The position numbers were made by a program, and so were the translations under genes. DNA of 63,232 nt, from positions 1 to 63,232 of the forward strand of contig CAICTM010000494.1 in the NCBI GenBank assembly GCA_903772945.1, written 5' to 3'. Source of the stretch: Seminavis robusta. Lineage: Eukaryota; Bacillariophyta; Bacillariophyceae; Naviculales; Naviculaceae. Under the pieces are notes generated by a model. The model was given only the letters and a program-made list of their open reading frames with translations. It was not told the origin of the DNA and searched no databases. Shown here in pieces: positions 9,719 through 19,901 of this stretch (within the stretch, counting starts at the first letter, position 1; each line of letters opens with the position of its first letter).

Positions 9719-11468
9719 TTAGAAAGAAGCAACCCTGCTAGCGGTCGGCAAGGGTAGACTTTTCTTCATCTTCCTGCGGACACCAGTAGCAAGCCTGGTC
9801 ACTAGAGGCAGTTTGAAATTGCTGCAGATTTTGTTGTCGTTCTCTTCTGCATATGCATATCCGCATTCTTCTTTGTGCGTGCTTTCCCAGTGACTCCCCT
9901 GGCACACTCTGTTGCAGTAAGCAGCTCTCTTGCAAACCTTGCAACGGTGGAAGGACCCCGTGATCAGCTCATACTTGCCACAATTGGCGCATTTGCGCAG
10001 TCTCCTTAGATCCAGCGAAAACAGTCTTTTCTCTCCCTTCTGTTGAGGGTCGTGAGCAATCAGTCTTGGGCGCTGAAACTTGTACGTGCGGCAGAGCAGC
10101 TTTGCTTCCAGCCCTGGTCCAAAGCAGCCTGCCACAACATCCTTTTCCGGGCCTTTACGAATGCCATAATGGATACCAACAAAGAATTCATCTTCATTCG
10201 TCTTGTCGAGAATTCCATTGATATATTCTCGCATGGGACTAGTGTCATCGAATCCACAGCAACGAGTCGCTTCGTCGCGATTCATAATCCTTCCAAAGCC
10301 GGTGACATCAATTGGAGAAGTAACCTTCCTATCCTGTTGTAGTCTTCCCATCAAAACAAGTCGAATGCACTTGCGACGTAGTCTTTCATCCTTTAACCAA
10401 TCGAACTTGAGCTTCCATGAATTTGGGAGACAGTCCGGGAAGAATAGATCCATGTGCAGGATCTTTTCCGTCTTTTGTTGGTTTTGGTGTGAATTCGACG
10501 ACTGCAACAAGATATCGGTATGTATGGAGTTTCCCCTTTCCGCCGACTTTCCATTGCTGGTATTGAGCGGAGAAACCGTTTGCAAGAACGAGATATGAGA
10601 TGAAAGCGAATCGAATCTCCAAGGCACAGCTGATGCCCGCATGATCTTACCATGGTGTGCTGCTACCAGTACTGTGACTACAGCTGCCATGACTACCGCA
10701 AAGTGTACCGGTAGCCAACATGCAGCACGCAGCCTCTCGTCCAGCTGGGTCGTTCAACGCCTTATCCGCTTCTTCGGCCAGAGCTTGCATAAAGCCTAAC
10801 TTGCGAGCCATTTCCTTTTCTTGGGGTGACTGAAGAATTGGAAGGCAATCAATCAAGAGCGCCACTGATTCGGACGAACTGTGGACTGATCTATATTCGA
10901 GAATGATGAGTAGGTCCTGGTTGTCGTTGGCAATCTTGACGAGGAGTTTTTCTAGCTCTTCTGGTCTCTTGACGGCATCAAAGCGTTGCCAAGAAGCCGA
11001 TGGCAGGAAATACTCGAGGGCACGCGATGTGCATCGGTAGGTGACCCCATATGTCAATGGTTTTAGTAGATTGAAATGTCGGGGCATCTTTCGCTTTGTG
11101 ATTCGATCGATTCGTGTGCCCATGAGTCGGAAATTGTCGACTGTGAGAAACCCAATGGCCTCCCGTGGCTTTCCCATGGACGTGAATCGGCTAATGGAAA
11201 GGAAGCGTGCCTTGGTTTCTTCCACCGCATCCAACAAGGTCTTGACACGGATGACATGTTTGGCCCTTTTGCGTTCTTTGTTAATGTCTTCGCCAAACTT
11301 GAGCAGAGCAGACCACTCCTGGCATCGACGATGGGGCCCGTCGTATCCACTTGCCGATAAAGGTCCAAAACCACGAGAGTTGAGGTGTTGCTCGCTTTCA
11401 TCCAGTGTACTAATGACTTTCTTGGCGGAAAAGAATGCTCCTGGGGCGCTCATTGTGTGATTTGCCAT
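9719..11468 (-). CDS. MYND-type zinc finger protein
   Basis: The hand-built model has three exons: 10720-11468, 10398-10629 and 9719-10333, giving 531 codons in phase. The introns would be 90 nt (10630-10719, weak donor GTTGGC) and 64 nt (10334-10397). The C-terminal part has a MYND finger: CANCGKYE, then CKVCKRAAYC, CQGSHW and HKEEC supply the C-x2-C, C-x2-C, C-x3-C, H-x3-C ligands. Upstream blocks such as YLVLANGFSAQYQQW and SPIDVTGFGRIMNRDEATRC look conserved but I cannot assign a domain. MYND fingers bind short proline-rich peptides, so a role in protein-protein contact is likely. Coding is well supported; the splice sites are less certain. Confidence 0.75.
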
Positions 11469-11972
11469 TGCATCTGCGTGGGAAGAAGGACGCCTTGAGA
11501 GAGAATGCCAGTTCGTCCAAAAGAATGAGAGAGCAACCCCACCACCTCACCTATCTATCCTTGGGGCACCCCTCATCTCTCCTGGTTCACATAGGCACAT
11601 CTCGAGTACCTGGGTGCGTTTTATAACGCTATTTCAGTTGGATGCATTGGTGCACCTTTCAGTATTATAAGGGAAGTCGAGGAGGGTGCTCTTGGTGCTC
11701 TTGCATGGTGCTCTTGGTTGAGGCGCTCCTTCGAATGTTTGTTGGGACCTCAGTTTCATTCGTGGATATTTTTAAGCCTTAACCCTATTTCCTATTCCAG
11801 CTTCATTTTTGCGACCATCCATTTCCTCCCAATCCGAAGCTGAAGGCCCAATGTCAGTTCTCAGGAGCTTCGGAAACACAATACCGGTACATGTACTAGT
11901 AGTCTAGGTCCACTCCACTACATATAAGCTAGATCTACTCTAGCTAGTAGTAGTCATTCACCAGCAATAGCA
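11469..11972. other. Intergenic, shared upstream region of two divergent genes
   Basis: Lies between the starts of the MYND protein (minus) and the TruA fusion (plus), so it should carry both promoters. The stretch 11880-11960 is rich in ACCGGTACATGTACTAGTAG and CTAG motifs. No gene seen. Confidence 0.5.
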
Positions 11973-14555
11973 ATGCCGAGCCTTTGTGAAGGGTGTGGCA
12001 AAGAATTCAAGTCTAGGAATGCCGTCTTTCGTCATTTGAAGGAGACCGACGGTGCTTGCCTGGATGCAGATGCCTATCGAGACTTCCATCGCTACGTCCT
12101 GTTGCAAGATCGGAAAAAGGTTCTCTTGCTCTACGGATATTTGATTTTGCCGCAAGACCAAGAATTTTCCAGCAGCCAAAAGAAGAAGAAGAAGACACAA
12201 TGGACCAACTGTATTTCCAATGGCCACGACGCTGCCACCAAGCTTCTCGATACTCTGGAAGAGTACATTATGCCACCTGACGATGATGATGATGATCCAC
12301 AACAACAACAAGACACCAATAGCAAAAAGGAAGCACCAAAAATCTGCCGTGCCTATGGAAACAGCGGGCGGAATGTGGATGTCTTGGAACAAGATGATCG
12401 GACCGGTGCGATAACAGAAGTACTGGGCACGAGATTGCCCATGATTGGAAACAAGATATCCATGGACCAGTGGCTCGATGGGATCAATGCTCTCTTGGAT
12501 CAAAAGGGATTCCCCATGCGACTTCTGGGTCGTCTGGACATGCCCCATGCCAAATTTAATGCCGAAATGGATACCACGTTTCGACGTGTCGAGTACTTGC
12601 TACCAGCTGATTTCCTTTTACCAGGACAACCTTTGGGGACGAACGACTTTTACAATTCTCTACCCAGTTTTGTCGATGGATTTCACAATCACAATCGAAC
12701 TGATAAAGTCTCGACGACAAACCAGCCTACCAACGACCAAAAAGTTTCTCAAATGGAAGAGTTGAATGCAGAAACCAGTCGACCCAACAATGAAACTCTC
12801 ACTTACTTATTCGCTCTCAAGAAGAAAATGCAGCGATTGACAACCAAAGTTGTCGAATTGGATAAGCAAAATGAAGGGGACGTCTTGGAAAAGAACTTTC
12901 ACAAGCAAAAGCGAAAACGGCAACGCTTCAAGACGGACCACCGAGATCGATCACATAATAATAGTAATGACAAAAACAAAAAGAACAACAAAAAGGTTGG
13001 CAACAAAAAAAACAAAAGTGGGGAGCATGCTTCCATCAACGAAGACAACCAAATGGATCAGGAGATGAAAGATATTGACGACGACCACGGAGACGAGGAC
13101 AAAGCCGCTGGTGGCAAAGCAAACAACAAAAGAGGGAAGGATCAAAAGCCGATCAAAAAGGTTTTGAGACGAAGACGATTTCACAATTTCACTCCCAGAA
13201 GTATGGCACACAATTACTTTGCCTATCGACGAATGGATCGCATGTACCATCGGGCTACCCTTCGATTTCCAGAAAATGTGTACGAGGAGGTCGAACAACA
13301 ATGGCAGCAGCAAACCAACAATCCACCTGTCACGTACGATCGCAATCGTCCTTTTCTGGCAATGTCCATTTCCGGGGATCTCTTCTTGGAGGGACAAACC
13401 TGTCGCGTTATGGGTGTCCTCATTGCATTGGCACGAGGGCTCATTGACGATGATTTTGTGGAGTGCGTTTTTGACGAGGACTATCCTCATCTGGTTCCCA
13501 CACCAGAGGCACCGCCGTTTGCCATGTATGCCGCGGAAACATACTACATGAGTTGGGAAGGCAAGGTCCGAAAAGTCTTAACTCCTCGGAAAAGTGACGT
13601 GTTTCCAGAAGGGTGGAACGACCCTTCTACACTGCGGAGGGTCAGTGAATGGCAGGCAGTGATTCGTGAAGAGATTGCCAAGGCTTGGTTGTTCAAGGGT
13701 ATAGATCCCATCGATGGACGCTTGCTAGAAGAGAAACGGTGGACCAAAGAGGTGCTGGAGCCTTGGGTGGTGCAAGCCCGCCAACAGTTGGAAGAGTATC
13801 GTCAGTGGAAAAGGGACAAAGATGGTAACAGCAACGGGAACAGCATGGCTGCTTCACTCCCACCTCTCAGTTCCATTGATACTTCTGTTCCAGCTCTCTA
13901 TCAGAAAGTTTTGCAGTGCCTTCGCGATGTTGATTCCAATGGACGCTGGCCCACTACGACTCCCAAGCGGCAAATGGTCATGGTTTCCACTTCGCTGGAA
14001 AGCGACAACAACAATACCGGCAGCGAGCAAGACAAAAAGACGAATGGATTCTCCTCGTTATCCATGGCCCACATGATCGCTCGTAACAATAAACTTGAGA
14101 GATCGTCCGCGTACGAGTTCCAGGAAGGCGAGGGCGGAGCCAGCGGAAGTTTCTCGGTGGGTGCCATGCCGGGAGTTCAGTGCACTCAGCCAAAGGCGAA
14201 CACAGCGTTTCCCGACTTGATGAAGGCGGCGTTCGAGCTGGAGCGGGCGTTGCTGCCGGACAGGGAACCCAGTAGTACCATTGCCATCAACAGGAATGCC
14301 CAGTTTCGCCCGCACACGGATAGCGGAGCCGGAAGTGGTCAGAGTACAAGTCTCATTGTGGCGTTTGGAAATTTCGTCGGTGGAGAGCTGGTAGTTGAGG
14401 GTAAAAAAGAGGACATTCGTTACAGGCCATTGGAATTCAATGGGTGGAAGCAGCGGCATTGGACCATGCCATTCCAAGGGGAGCGTTTCAGCCTAGTATG
14501 GTTCACCCCAAAGGGATGCGAAGGCGTTCACGGCATCGACCTGTGCAGAGATTAG
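11973..14555 (+). CDS. Zinc finger / TruA-like pseudouridine synthase / 2OG-Fe(II) oxygenase-like fusion
   Basis: An intronless 860-codon ORF. Residues 5-30 form a C2H2-like finger (CEGCGKEF...FRHL). Residues about 50-525 resemble a TruA-type tRNA pseudouridine synthase: FNAEMDTTFRRVEYLLP matches the FHARFSATSRRYRY-like strand, and NFTPRSMAHNYFAYRRMDRM, GDLFLEGQTCRVMGVLIAL and FAMYAAETYY match the C-terminal half. A charged, low-complexity Lys/Asn/Asp insert lies at about 300-400. The GRTDxGVHA catalytic motif is not obvious; SGRNVDVLEQDD at about 130 may be its altered form. Residues about 765-850 form a 2OG-Fe(II)-type double-stranded helix domain with HTDSGAGSGQS, GGELVVEG and GWKQRHWTMPFQGERFSLVW. 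The likely role is RNA modification, possibly by two enzymes in one chain. Activity of each domain is unproved. Confidence 0.85.
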   Translation: MPSLCEGCGKEFKSRNAVFRHLKETDGACLDADAYRDFHRYVLLQDRKKVLLLYGYLILPQDQEFSSSQKKKKKTQWTNCISNGHDAATKLLDTLEEYIMPPDDDDDDPQQQQDTNSKKEAPKICRAYGNSGRNVDVLEQDDRTGAITEVLGTRLPMIGNKISMDQWLDGINALLDQKGFPMRLLGRLDMPHAKFNAEMDTTFRRVEYLLPADFLLPGQPLGTNDFYNSLPSFVDGFHNHNRTDKVSTTNQPTNDQKVSQMEELNAETSRPNNETLTYLFALKKKMQRLTTKVVELDKQNEGDVLEKNFHKQKRKRQRFKTDHRDRSHNNSNDKNKKNNKKVGNKKNKSGEHASINEDNQMDQEMKDIDDDHGDEDKAAGGKANNKRGKDQKPIKKVLRRRRFHNFTPRSMAHNYFAYRRMDRMYHRATLRFPENVYEEVEQQWQQQTNNPPVTYDRNRPFLAMSISGDLFLEGQTCRVMGVLIALARGLIDDDFVECVFDEDYPHLVPTPEAPPFAMYAAETYYMSWEGKVRKVLTPRKSDVFPEGWNDPSTLRRVSEWQAVIREEIAKAWLFKGIDPIDGRLLEEKRWTKEVLEPWVVQARQQLEEYRQWKRDKDGNSNGNSMAASLPPLSSIDTSVPALYQKVLQCLRDVDSNGRWPTTTPKRQMVMVSTSLESDNNNTGSEQDKKTNGFSSLSMAHMIARNNKLERSSAYEFQEGEGGASGSFSVGAMPGVQCTQPKANTAFPDLMKAAFELERALLPDREPSSTIAINRNAQFRPHTDSGAGSGQSTSLIVAFGNFVGGELVVEGKKEDIRYRPLEFNGWKQRHWTMPFQGERFSLVWFTPKGCEGVHGIDLCRD

Positions 14556-14976
14556 AAAGATTGGTGACAGGGTGCGTGGATCATGGCGTTCGAAGCGAGC
14601 TACCATTGTAGTATAACTATTGGTTTAGATGCTTTGGCTGGACTGACTCCAAAGTCATCGTATTTTTATTTGTCGGCATCGATACCGGTACATGTATGTA
14701 GAGTGACGAGTCGAGTCGAGTCGAGTCGAGTCCTTGCATACTAGCTAGCTCTACTAGTTAGCTACTACCGGTAGCTACTAGCTAGCTAGAGAGCTAGTAA
14801 CTTCAATTATCATCTTGAGGTGTCTTGAGTCACGATCGACCTCCAGTCCCTCTAGCTAATCTAAAGCAATTGGCACCTCGAGCTTTGTTTTTTGTTTTTC
14901 CCATTTTTCTCTTCTTTCTTCTCTCATCGTCTCTCTCAATGAAGTGCACATGCATGTCTAGCTAGCTACTAGTCTA
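14556..14976. other. Intergenic with GAGTC microsatellite and CTAG-rich island
   Basis: Contains five GAGTC units at 14707-14732, then 14740-14800 with dense CTAGCTAG, ACTAGTTAGC and ACCGGTAG palindromes, and a pyrimidine-rich stretch (about 14890-14940) just before the sulfotransferase start. No gene seen. Confidence 0.6.
14707..14732. repeat. GAGTC microsatellite
   Basis: Five consecutive GAGTC units, in phase, in the intergenic region upstream of the sulfotransferase gene. Confidence 0.9.
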
Positions 14977-16135
14977 ATGTCCTGCCGCAAGATGTATGTG
15001 TTGGTGTTGATGATTCTAATCTTGGGGATTTACATTTCGCTGCAGGTATCCATGTTATCTAAACTTGGTCTTCCGGCGACGCCACAGTACACGGCGCGAA
15101 CGACCCAGAGTCAGCAGCGACGACATCGGCAATGGGTCCGATTGATTCAGATGAGACGACAACCTGGATATGAGAAGAACACAAATGGGGCATTCATACA
15201 CATGGGAAAGACGGGGGGATCTACGTTGTCACTTCGGTTACGGAATGGGTGCCATAGCTACATGACCAAACCTTGTCGGTCGGTTCCACTAGAAACCGTT
15301 GCGTCGCGTCTCGTGGGAACCTATTATCATGGTGTGTAACTCGTTGTATGAATGGAGAAAGAACAACGCATTTTCCTTGGTTGCATCTAGTTTACATACA
15401 TGTATCCTCATGATTATTATGTCTTCCTTCTTTGCTGCAGTCCCTGACTTTGGATTGATTCCTCAGAGCAAACACCCCTTCTACATCATGACATTGCGAG
15501 ATCCATTCCAACGATCTGTTAGTGCCTTTGTCTACGAGCACTTGGACAACGTCAAGGCACGAGGAGAAACTATCAGTCCTCTCTCCGAAGAAGCCAAGAC
15601 AGAAGCGAAGAAATGCTTTCCCACACTCGAAACATTCGTAGAGTACATTGGAGACAATCCAGATGACTATGATTATCCTTACCATCGAAGCCAAATTGTT
15701 GCCACCAATTGTACCAGCTTGGCACGGGCCGTCATGGATGCCAAAGTAAGACGATTCAATCACTTCTTCTTTCCATTCCAAAAGATTCGAGACTTTATAC
15801 CAACCGACAATAATCCAATCATCTTTGCGACACGACAAGAACATTTGTGGTACGATTGGAAGAAAATCAACTTTTTGTTGGGACAAGTGGGAGATGTCGT
15901 TACACCACCCGACAAGGCACGAGACTTGTCCGACGTCAACCAACCCGTCACTCGAGATCTTTCCGAACTGGGAAGACACAGACTCTGTAAAGCTTTGCAA
16001 AAGGAATATGATGGATACGTAAGAATACTACGAGAAGCAATCAACTTGAACGACAAGGATGTGGAAGAAAGCCTGGCAGAAATTCATCAGAACTGTCCCA
16101 ATGTCATTATCTGGGATGAACCAGATGGGGCTTGA
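14977..16135 (+). CDS. Type II membrane sulfotransferase
   Basis: Two exons, 14977-15331 and 15441-16135, separated by a 109-nt GT-AG intron, join in phase to code 349 residues. Residues 6-24 (MYVLVLMILILGIYISLQV) are a single hydrophobic anchor preceded by Arg/Lys, which predicts a type II Golgi membrane protein. FIHMGKTGGSTLS (about 73-85) is the 5'-phosphosulfate loop that binds PAPS, and YIMTLRDPFQRSVSAFVYEH after the intron is the 3'-phosphate-binding block with Arg and Ser. The layout fits the HS2ST/chondroitin-type carbohydrate sulfotransferases, but the acceptor sugar cannot be told. The length is normal for the family. Confidence 0.88.
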
Positions 16136-16727
16136 ATAAGAATCGAATGAATCATGGTGCTATCTTCTGAGAGCATTATTTTGCTGGACAACTTGTTTAG
16201 GTTGCCACCATCAAAAACAACCGATCTTTTAGGTACGAAAGATTGCCCTTGTATCGGTACTACTGTAATGTATCTACCATTGTCCAAGTCAGTGCAACAT
16301 GGCTGCCTCAAAAGTTGGATCAGGTTTCAAGTCGCTCCTTCACATAATATCTCTCAAGCTGGCTTGGTTTGCCGACGAGGCCGATGAGTGACACTGGCGG
16401 TCAACCATGGATGTCATTGCCAATCTACGGTATGCAGCATTGCACTGTACCGGTACGTACCCTACCATTTTCCAAGTCACGCAGCTATGTCAACGGACAA
16501 CATGTTTGCTTGAAACAGTAGTGAAATCAAGAATTGCTGCAAGATGGCAAGAAACCCATGATTCTGTGGCGACAAGGCAGAAAGTAGGATGTTTGACATT
16601 GAACGAGCTAAAAATGCAATTAGCAAGCCTTATCTGATGATGATGCATGCCGGCCGGTGCACTGCTTTTCAGAAACAAGAGCTTATCTGCTATGCTACGG
16701 TTGCTAGTATCGTTTCAGGCTAGTTAG
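16136..16727. other. Intergenic between convergent genes
   Basis: Lies between the 3' ends of the sulfotransferase and TOP6B genes. Short TACCGGTACG-like palindromes occur at about 16450. No coding signal seen. Confidence 0.5.
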
Positions 16728-19700
16728 CTAGGTATCTGGCCACCAATCATCTTCATCATCAAAGACATCGCGAACACTGCTGCCATTCTGGCCCGCGTTG
16801 TTGCTTCGGTGTCGCTGGTTCTGGCCAGATGGTGATTGCAGAGACATTTCATCACTATCATCGTCATCAGATTGGATCTGCTCCTGCTCATGGCGGCGTG
16901 AGGTTAGATCGTCGTTGGAGGATGTGGAAAAGTCAAGCGAGCGAAGACCATCAGATCGTTGAGAGTTGTCATCGTCCCGATCACCATCGTTGGTTGAGTT
17001 TCCGGCGCCTTCGTTGATAGTTGTATCAACAGTTTCGTCATCGTTGCCGTTTTTGGCATTTTTGCCTTTCTTCTTTTTGGATGCTGCCTCCTCTTCGTGA
17101 GCAGCAAGAAGTTGCTGCAGGCGCTTCTCGATGCGACATCCGATTTCTCGCACTAGACTCTGTATGGCGTGAGCACTTCGATTCGTCTGTGAGTCATTGT
17201 TGGCTTGGCTTTCAGCAGCGCCTTCGTCTTCCTCCTCGTTCTCGTCTGGCGGTACCGCTCTATCTGGGCCATCATCATCGTCTGCGCGGCGAACAGTCTC
17301 GTCTTGACTGCTACCGGAATCGTGCACATCATCTTCAGTCTTCTCTTCCTCATTTCTCGGGCCATCTTCCCCGTCATCGCCATCTCCTCTCTCTTCCTCG
17401 TCGTCGGACCCATCTGCCCCATCAACGCCACCGTCACCTTCAGCTTGAGCCCGACTGCTATCCCACTCGCGTATCAGTTCCGTCATGCTGCTCCGAAAGC
17501 TCGAGTCGGTTGACTTTGAAATAATCGATGCCAGGGATGCTGCCACAGCTGGAACATAGCGAGCGTCACGCTCAGCCCGTTTGAGCTGTTGAGCCGTCAG
17601 CAATATGTCTGGATTTGTCTTTTGAAGGCTGCGGAGGCACTCTCGTAGCGCTACTTCCAATGCCTTGTCAATGGCTGCGTTGTCCAAGGGGAGGCGTCCC
17701 TGAGGGCAATGATGGAGTTTCAGACCAACTAGAAGACAAAATCTAGAAAACAGCAACAAACAGACCCATGAACCTACCTTGGATAGAGTTGGCAGAGGCA
17801 ACGTGGAGGGCTCCGCATCAATCTGCATCACCACCAATATCTTGCCTAGGCGGATCCCGGCTGGCAAGAGCCAATTCCGACGTTTCTTCCTCTTTCGTTT
17901 CCCTTGTCTGCGCAGTACATCTTCGATGTCAATGTCTAGGTCACTATCCTCCTCCTCTTCTTCTGGTTCTTCATCAAATGTGTCTTCAAACAAAGCGTGA
18001 TTAGCGCTCTTGAAAAAGGGCGCGACCTGATCACTGTCATGGACTTGAAAGGTTGGCAGTTTCGTCAATGCAAGCTTGCCGGCATGGCTATCGCCTTGGA
18101 CAGCTGACTGGCCGAGTGGTCCCGTACTAGTGACCTCCAGACCAAACGAGTTCCAGACCCTTTTCTTTAGCAGCAAGCCCTGTACAAGTCCACAAGAGCT
18201 TGCTTCGGCTCCATCTAGTAGAGGAATTCGGTTGACCATACGCACCATCATCAAAGTGGCCGCTTCCGACGACGATGCATCCAGCTGGCGGTCTTGCAAT
18301 TCTCTGTAGACGCTATCGTCCTCATCGTCTTCCTCGTCCCTCTCTCCGTTGTCGTGGACAACCCCACAAGCAACAAAGCAGATCGCCAAGGAAGGTCCCG
18401 CGTTCTTTGCTCCCCGAGTCCGTCGTTTGGGCTGTGAGCCAATGCGAATAGGTTGGCGTGAAATGGCCACGTTCTTGAGCTCGACAGCATGTCCCAAGTA
18501 CAGTTCCACTGCCCGGTGCATGTCTTGGCGTTGCTGTTCTTGTTGCAATTTGATTGTGGCTGCGGTTAAACGTTTTGTTGCTGTATTTGCTTTAGTGGAT
18601 GGGGTCACTACGACGACTGTTTCGCCGTCCTTGTCGTCTTCCTGGGGGGCGGTTGCTTGTGTGGGAGAGACAGAGTCTTCACCCCGACATTCTGGCTTGT
18701 CTTCGTCGTCAAATACGTCCCCCCAATCTTCCTCTTCTTGTGTGTTGTCGTTTGCTTCGGGACACTGGTTGGTTGAGCTACGATCGTCTTCCTGTTCCTC
18801 TTCTTCCGGTCTCTGTTGCTCTTGTAGCCTTTGCTGCTGCTGTTGCCGATTCCGTTCCTCGAGTGGCGGACGAACAAACAACGGAGTTTTACTGAGTGTC
18901 GGTGCCATGACCTCCAAACTGCAAGGAAGTGAGCAACTGAGGCGGAAGCGAGCAAAGTACTCTGCCAATCGGGGCCACGCCAATCGGGCTGTGGGTCCTC
19001 CCGGCACTAGGATACTAACGGATGTCCCACACTCGTTTGGTTTGGTTTTGGCAATGTCGCTTCGGATCTCCACGCAGCGCACGGAATCCCCCTCGGTATC
19101 AACGACATAGGAAGCCTTCGTGAAATGAGTGGCTGACGCTGTGGCCGATGTAATATTGGCGCACGAGTTTGGGACCAGACGTTGGGCATGAAGCAAACAC
19201 AGTGTCAGGCCAATCCCATAGCGACCGGCCGTCATGGATTCTTTCTGTTGTGGTTCATCTTGTTGTTGGGTCGAATTGTTGTCGGATGTTCCATTTCGTC
19301 CCGCTTTGCTACTCTTGAAAGCTTCCACGCACTCTTGAATGTTCTCCATTCCACAGCCATTGTCTGATACTGTGACACGAAGGATTTGAGCGCGACCGGT
19401 GCCAACTTCGCGGTCCTCATCGCTCGCCACAGGCACAGACTTGGCTCTGTCGGTGGCTGTTGCACCATCGTGACCAACAAACGTGGCATTTTCGTAGTCT
19501 TCTGGTTTTGATGACTTGTCATCCTCTTCATCACCATACTCCTTTTGATCCGGCTGCTGTTTCGAAAGGGATGGAGGCGAGAACTCTTCAATCACGACTC
19601 GCACTCGTTTGTTTTGGCTTTCTGTTGTAGCAGCGTCATTGGTAGCAGCAGTTCCCTTCTTCTTTTTGCCTTTTCCCCTTTCTCTTTCTGTTGTGCTCGC

Positions 19701-19901
19701 CAACGACATTCCACAAGCATCAACGCCATTGTCAACCAGCTCTTTGATGATTTGAGCAAAGGCGTCGAAATCAGCCACAGCTGCATTCGCATCGTCATTG
19801 TCATTGCCGCCAGCATTCAACAGGCGGAGCAAACCTGGAGCTGTGCTTTCACTCCCAAAGCCACCCAAACTTGGATTCGAACGAAAGGTTCTCAGAGCCA
19901 T
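16728..19901 (-). CDS. TOP6B: DNA topoisomerase VI subunit B (GHKL ATPase)
   Basis: The frame is open for 1057 codons, but 17700-17777 looks like an in-frame 78-nt intron (donor GTAGGTTC, acceptor CCCTCAG). Removing it joins LPTLSK to GRLPLDNAAIDK and gives 1031 residues. GHKL motifs are clear: N-box KELVDNGVDA (53-62, E54, D57, N58, D61), VSDNGCGM (about residue 178) and TAGRYGIGLTLCLLHAQRL with the glycine-rich lid. MVRMVNRIPLLDGAE matches the transducer domain. TOP6B homologues are normally about 530-700 residues; here there are acidic inserts and a highly acidic, Ser/Asp/Glu-rich tail of more than 200 residues. With Spo11-like TOP6A it would relax or decatenate DNA by double-strand passage, a function tied to endoreduplication in plants. 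Confidence 0.88.
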   Translation of the reverse strand: MALRTFRSNPSLGGFGSESTAPGLLRLLNAGGNDNDDANAAVADFDAFAQIIKELVDNGVDACGMSLASTTERERGKGKKKKGTAATNDAATTESQNKRVRVVIEEFSPPSLSKQQPDQKEYGDEEDDKSSKPEDYENATFVGHDGATATDRAKSVPVASDEDREVGTGRAQILRVTVSDNGCGMENIQECVEAFKSSKAGRNGTSDNNSTQQQDEPQQKESMTAGRYGIGLTLCLLHAQRLVPNSCANITSATASATHFTKASYVVDTEGDSVRCVEIRSDIAKTKPNECGTSVSILVPGGPTARLAWPRLAEYFARFRLSCSLPCSLEVMAPTLSKTPLFVRPPLEERNRQQQQQRLQEQQRPEEEEQEDDRSSTNQCPEANDNTQEEEDWGDVFDDEDKPECRGEDSVSPTQATAPQEDDKDGETVVVVTPSTKANTATKRLTAATIKLQQEQQRQDMHRAVELYLGHAVELKNVAISRQPIRIGSQPKRRTRGAKNAGPSLAICFVACGVVHDNGERDEEDDEDDSVYRELQDRQLDASSSEAATLMMVRMVNRIPLLDGAEASSCGLVQGLLLKKRVWNSFGLEVTSTGPLGQSAVQGDSHAGKLALTKLPTFQVHDSDQVAPFFKSANHALFEDTFDEEPEEEEEDSDLDIDIEDVLRRQGKRKRKKRRNWLLPAGIRLGKILVVMQIDAEPSTLPLPTLSKVGSWVCLLLFSRFCLLVGLKLHHCPQGRLPLDNAAIDKALEVALRECLRSLQKTNPDILLTAQQLKRAERDARYVPAVAASLASIISKSTDSSFRSSMTELIREWDSSRAQAEGDGGVDGADGSDDEEERGDGDDGEDGPRNEEEKTEDDVHDSGSSQDETVRRADDDDGPDRAVPPDENEEEDEGAAESQANNDSQTNRSAHAIQSLVREIGCRIEKRLQQLLAAHEEEAASKKKKGKNAKNGNDDETVDTTINEGAGNSTNDGDRDDDNSQRSDGLRSLDFSTSSNDDLTSRRHEQEQIQSDDDDSDEMSLQSPSGQNQRHRSNNAGQNGSSVRDVFDDEDDWWPDT

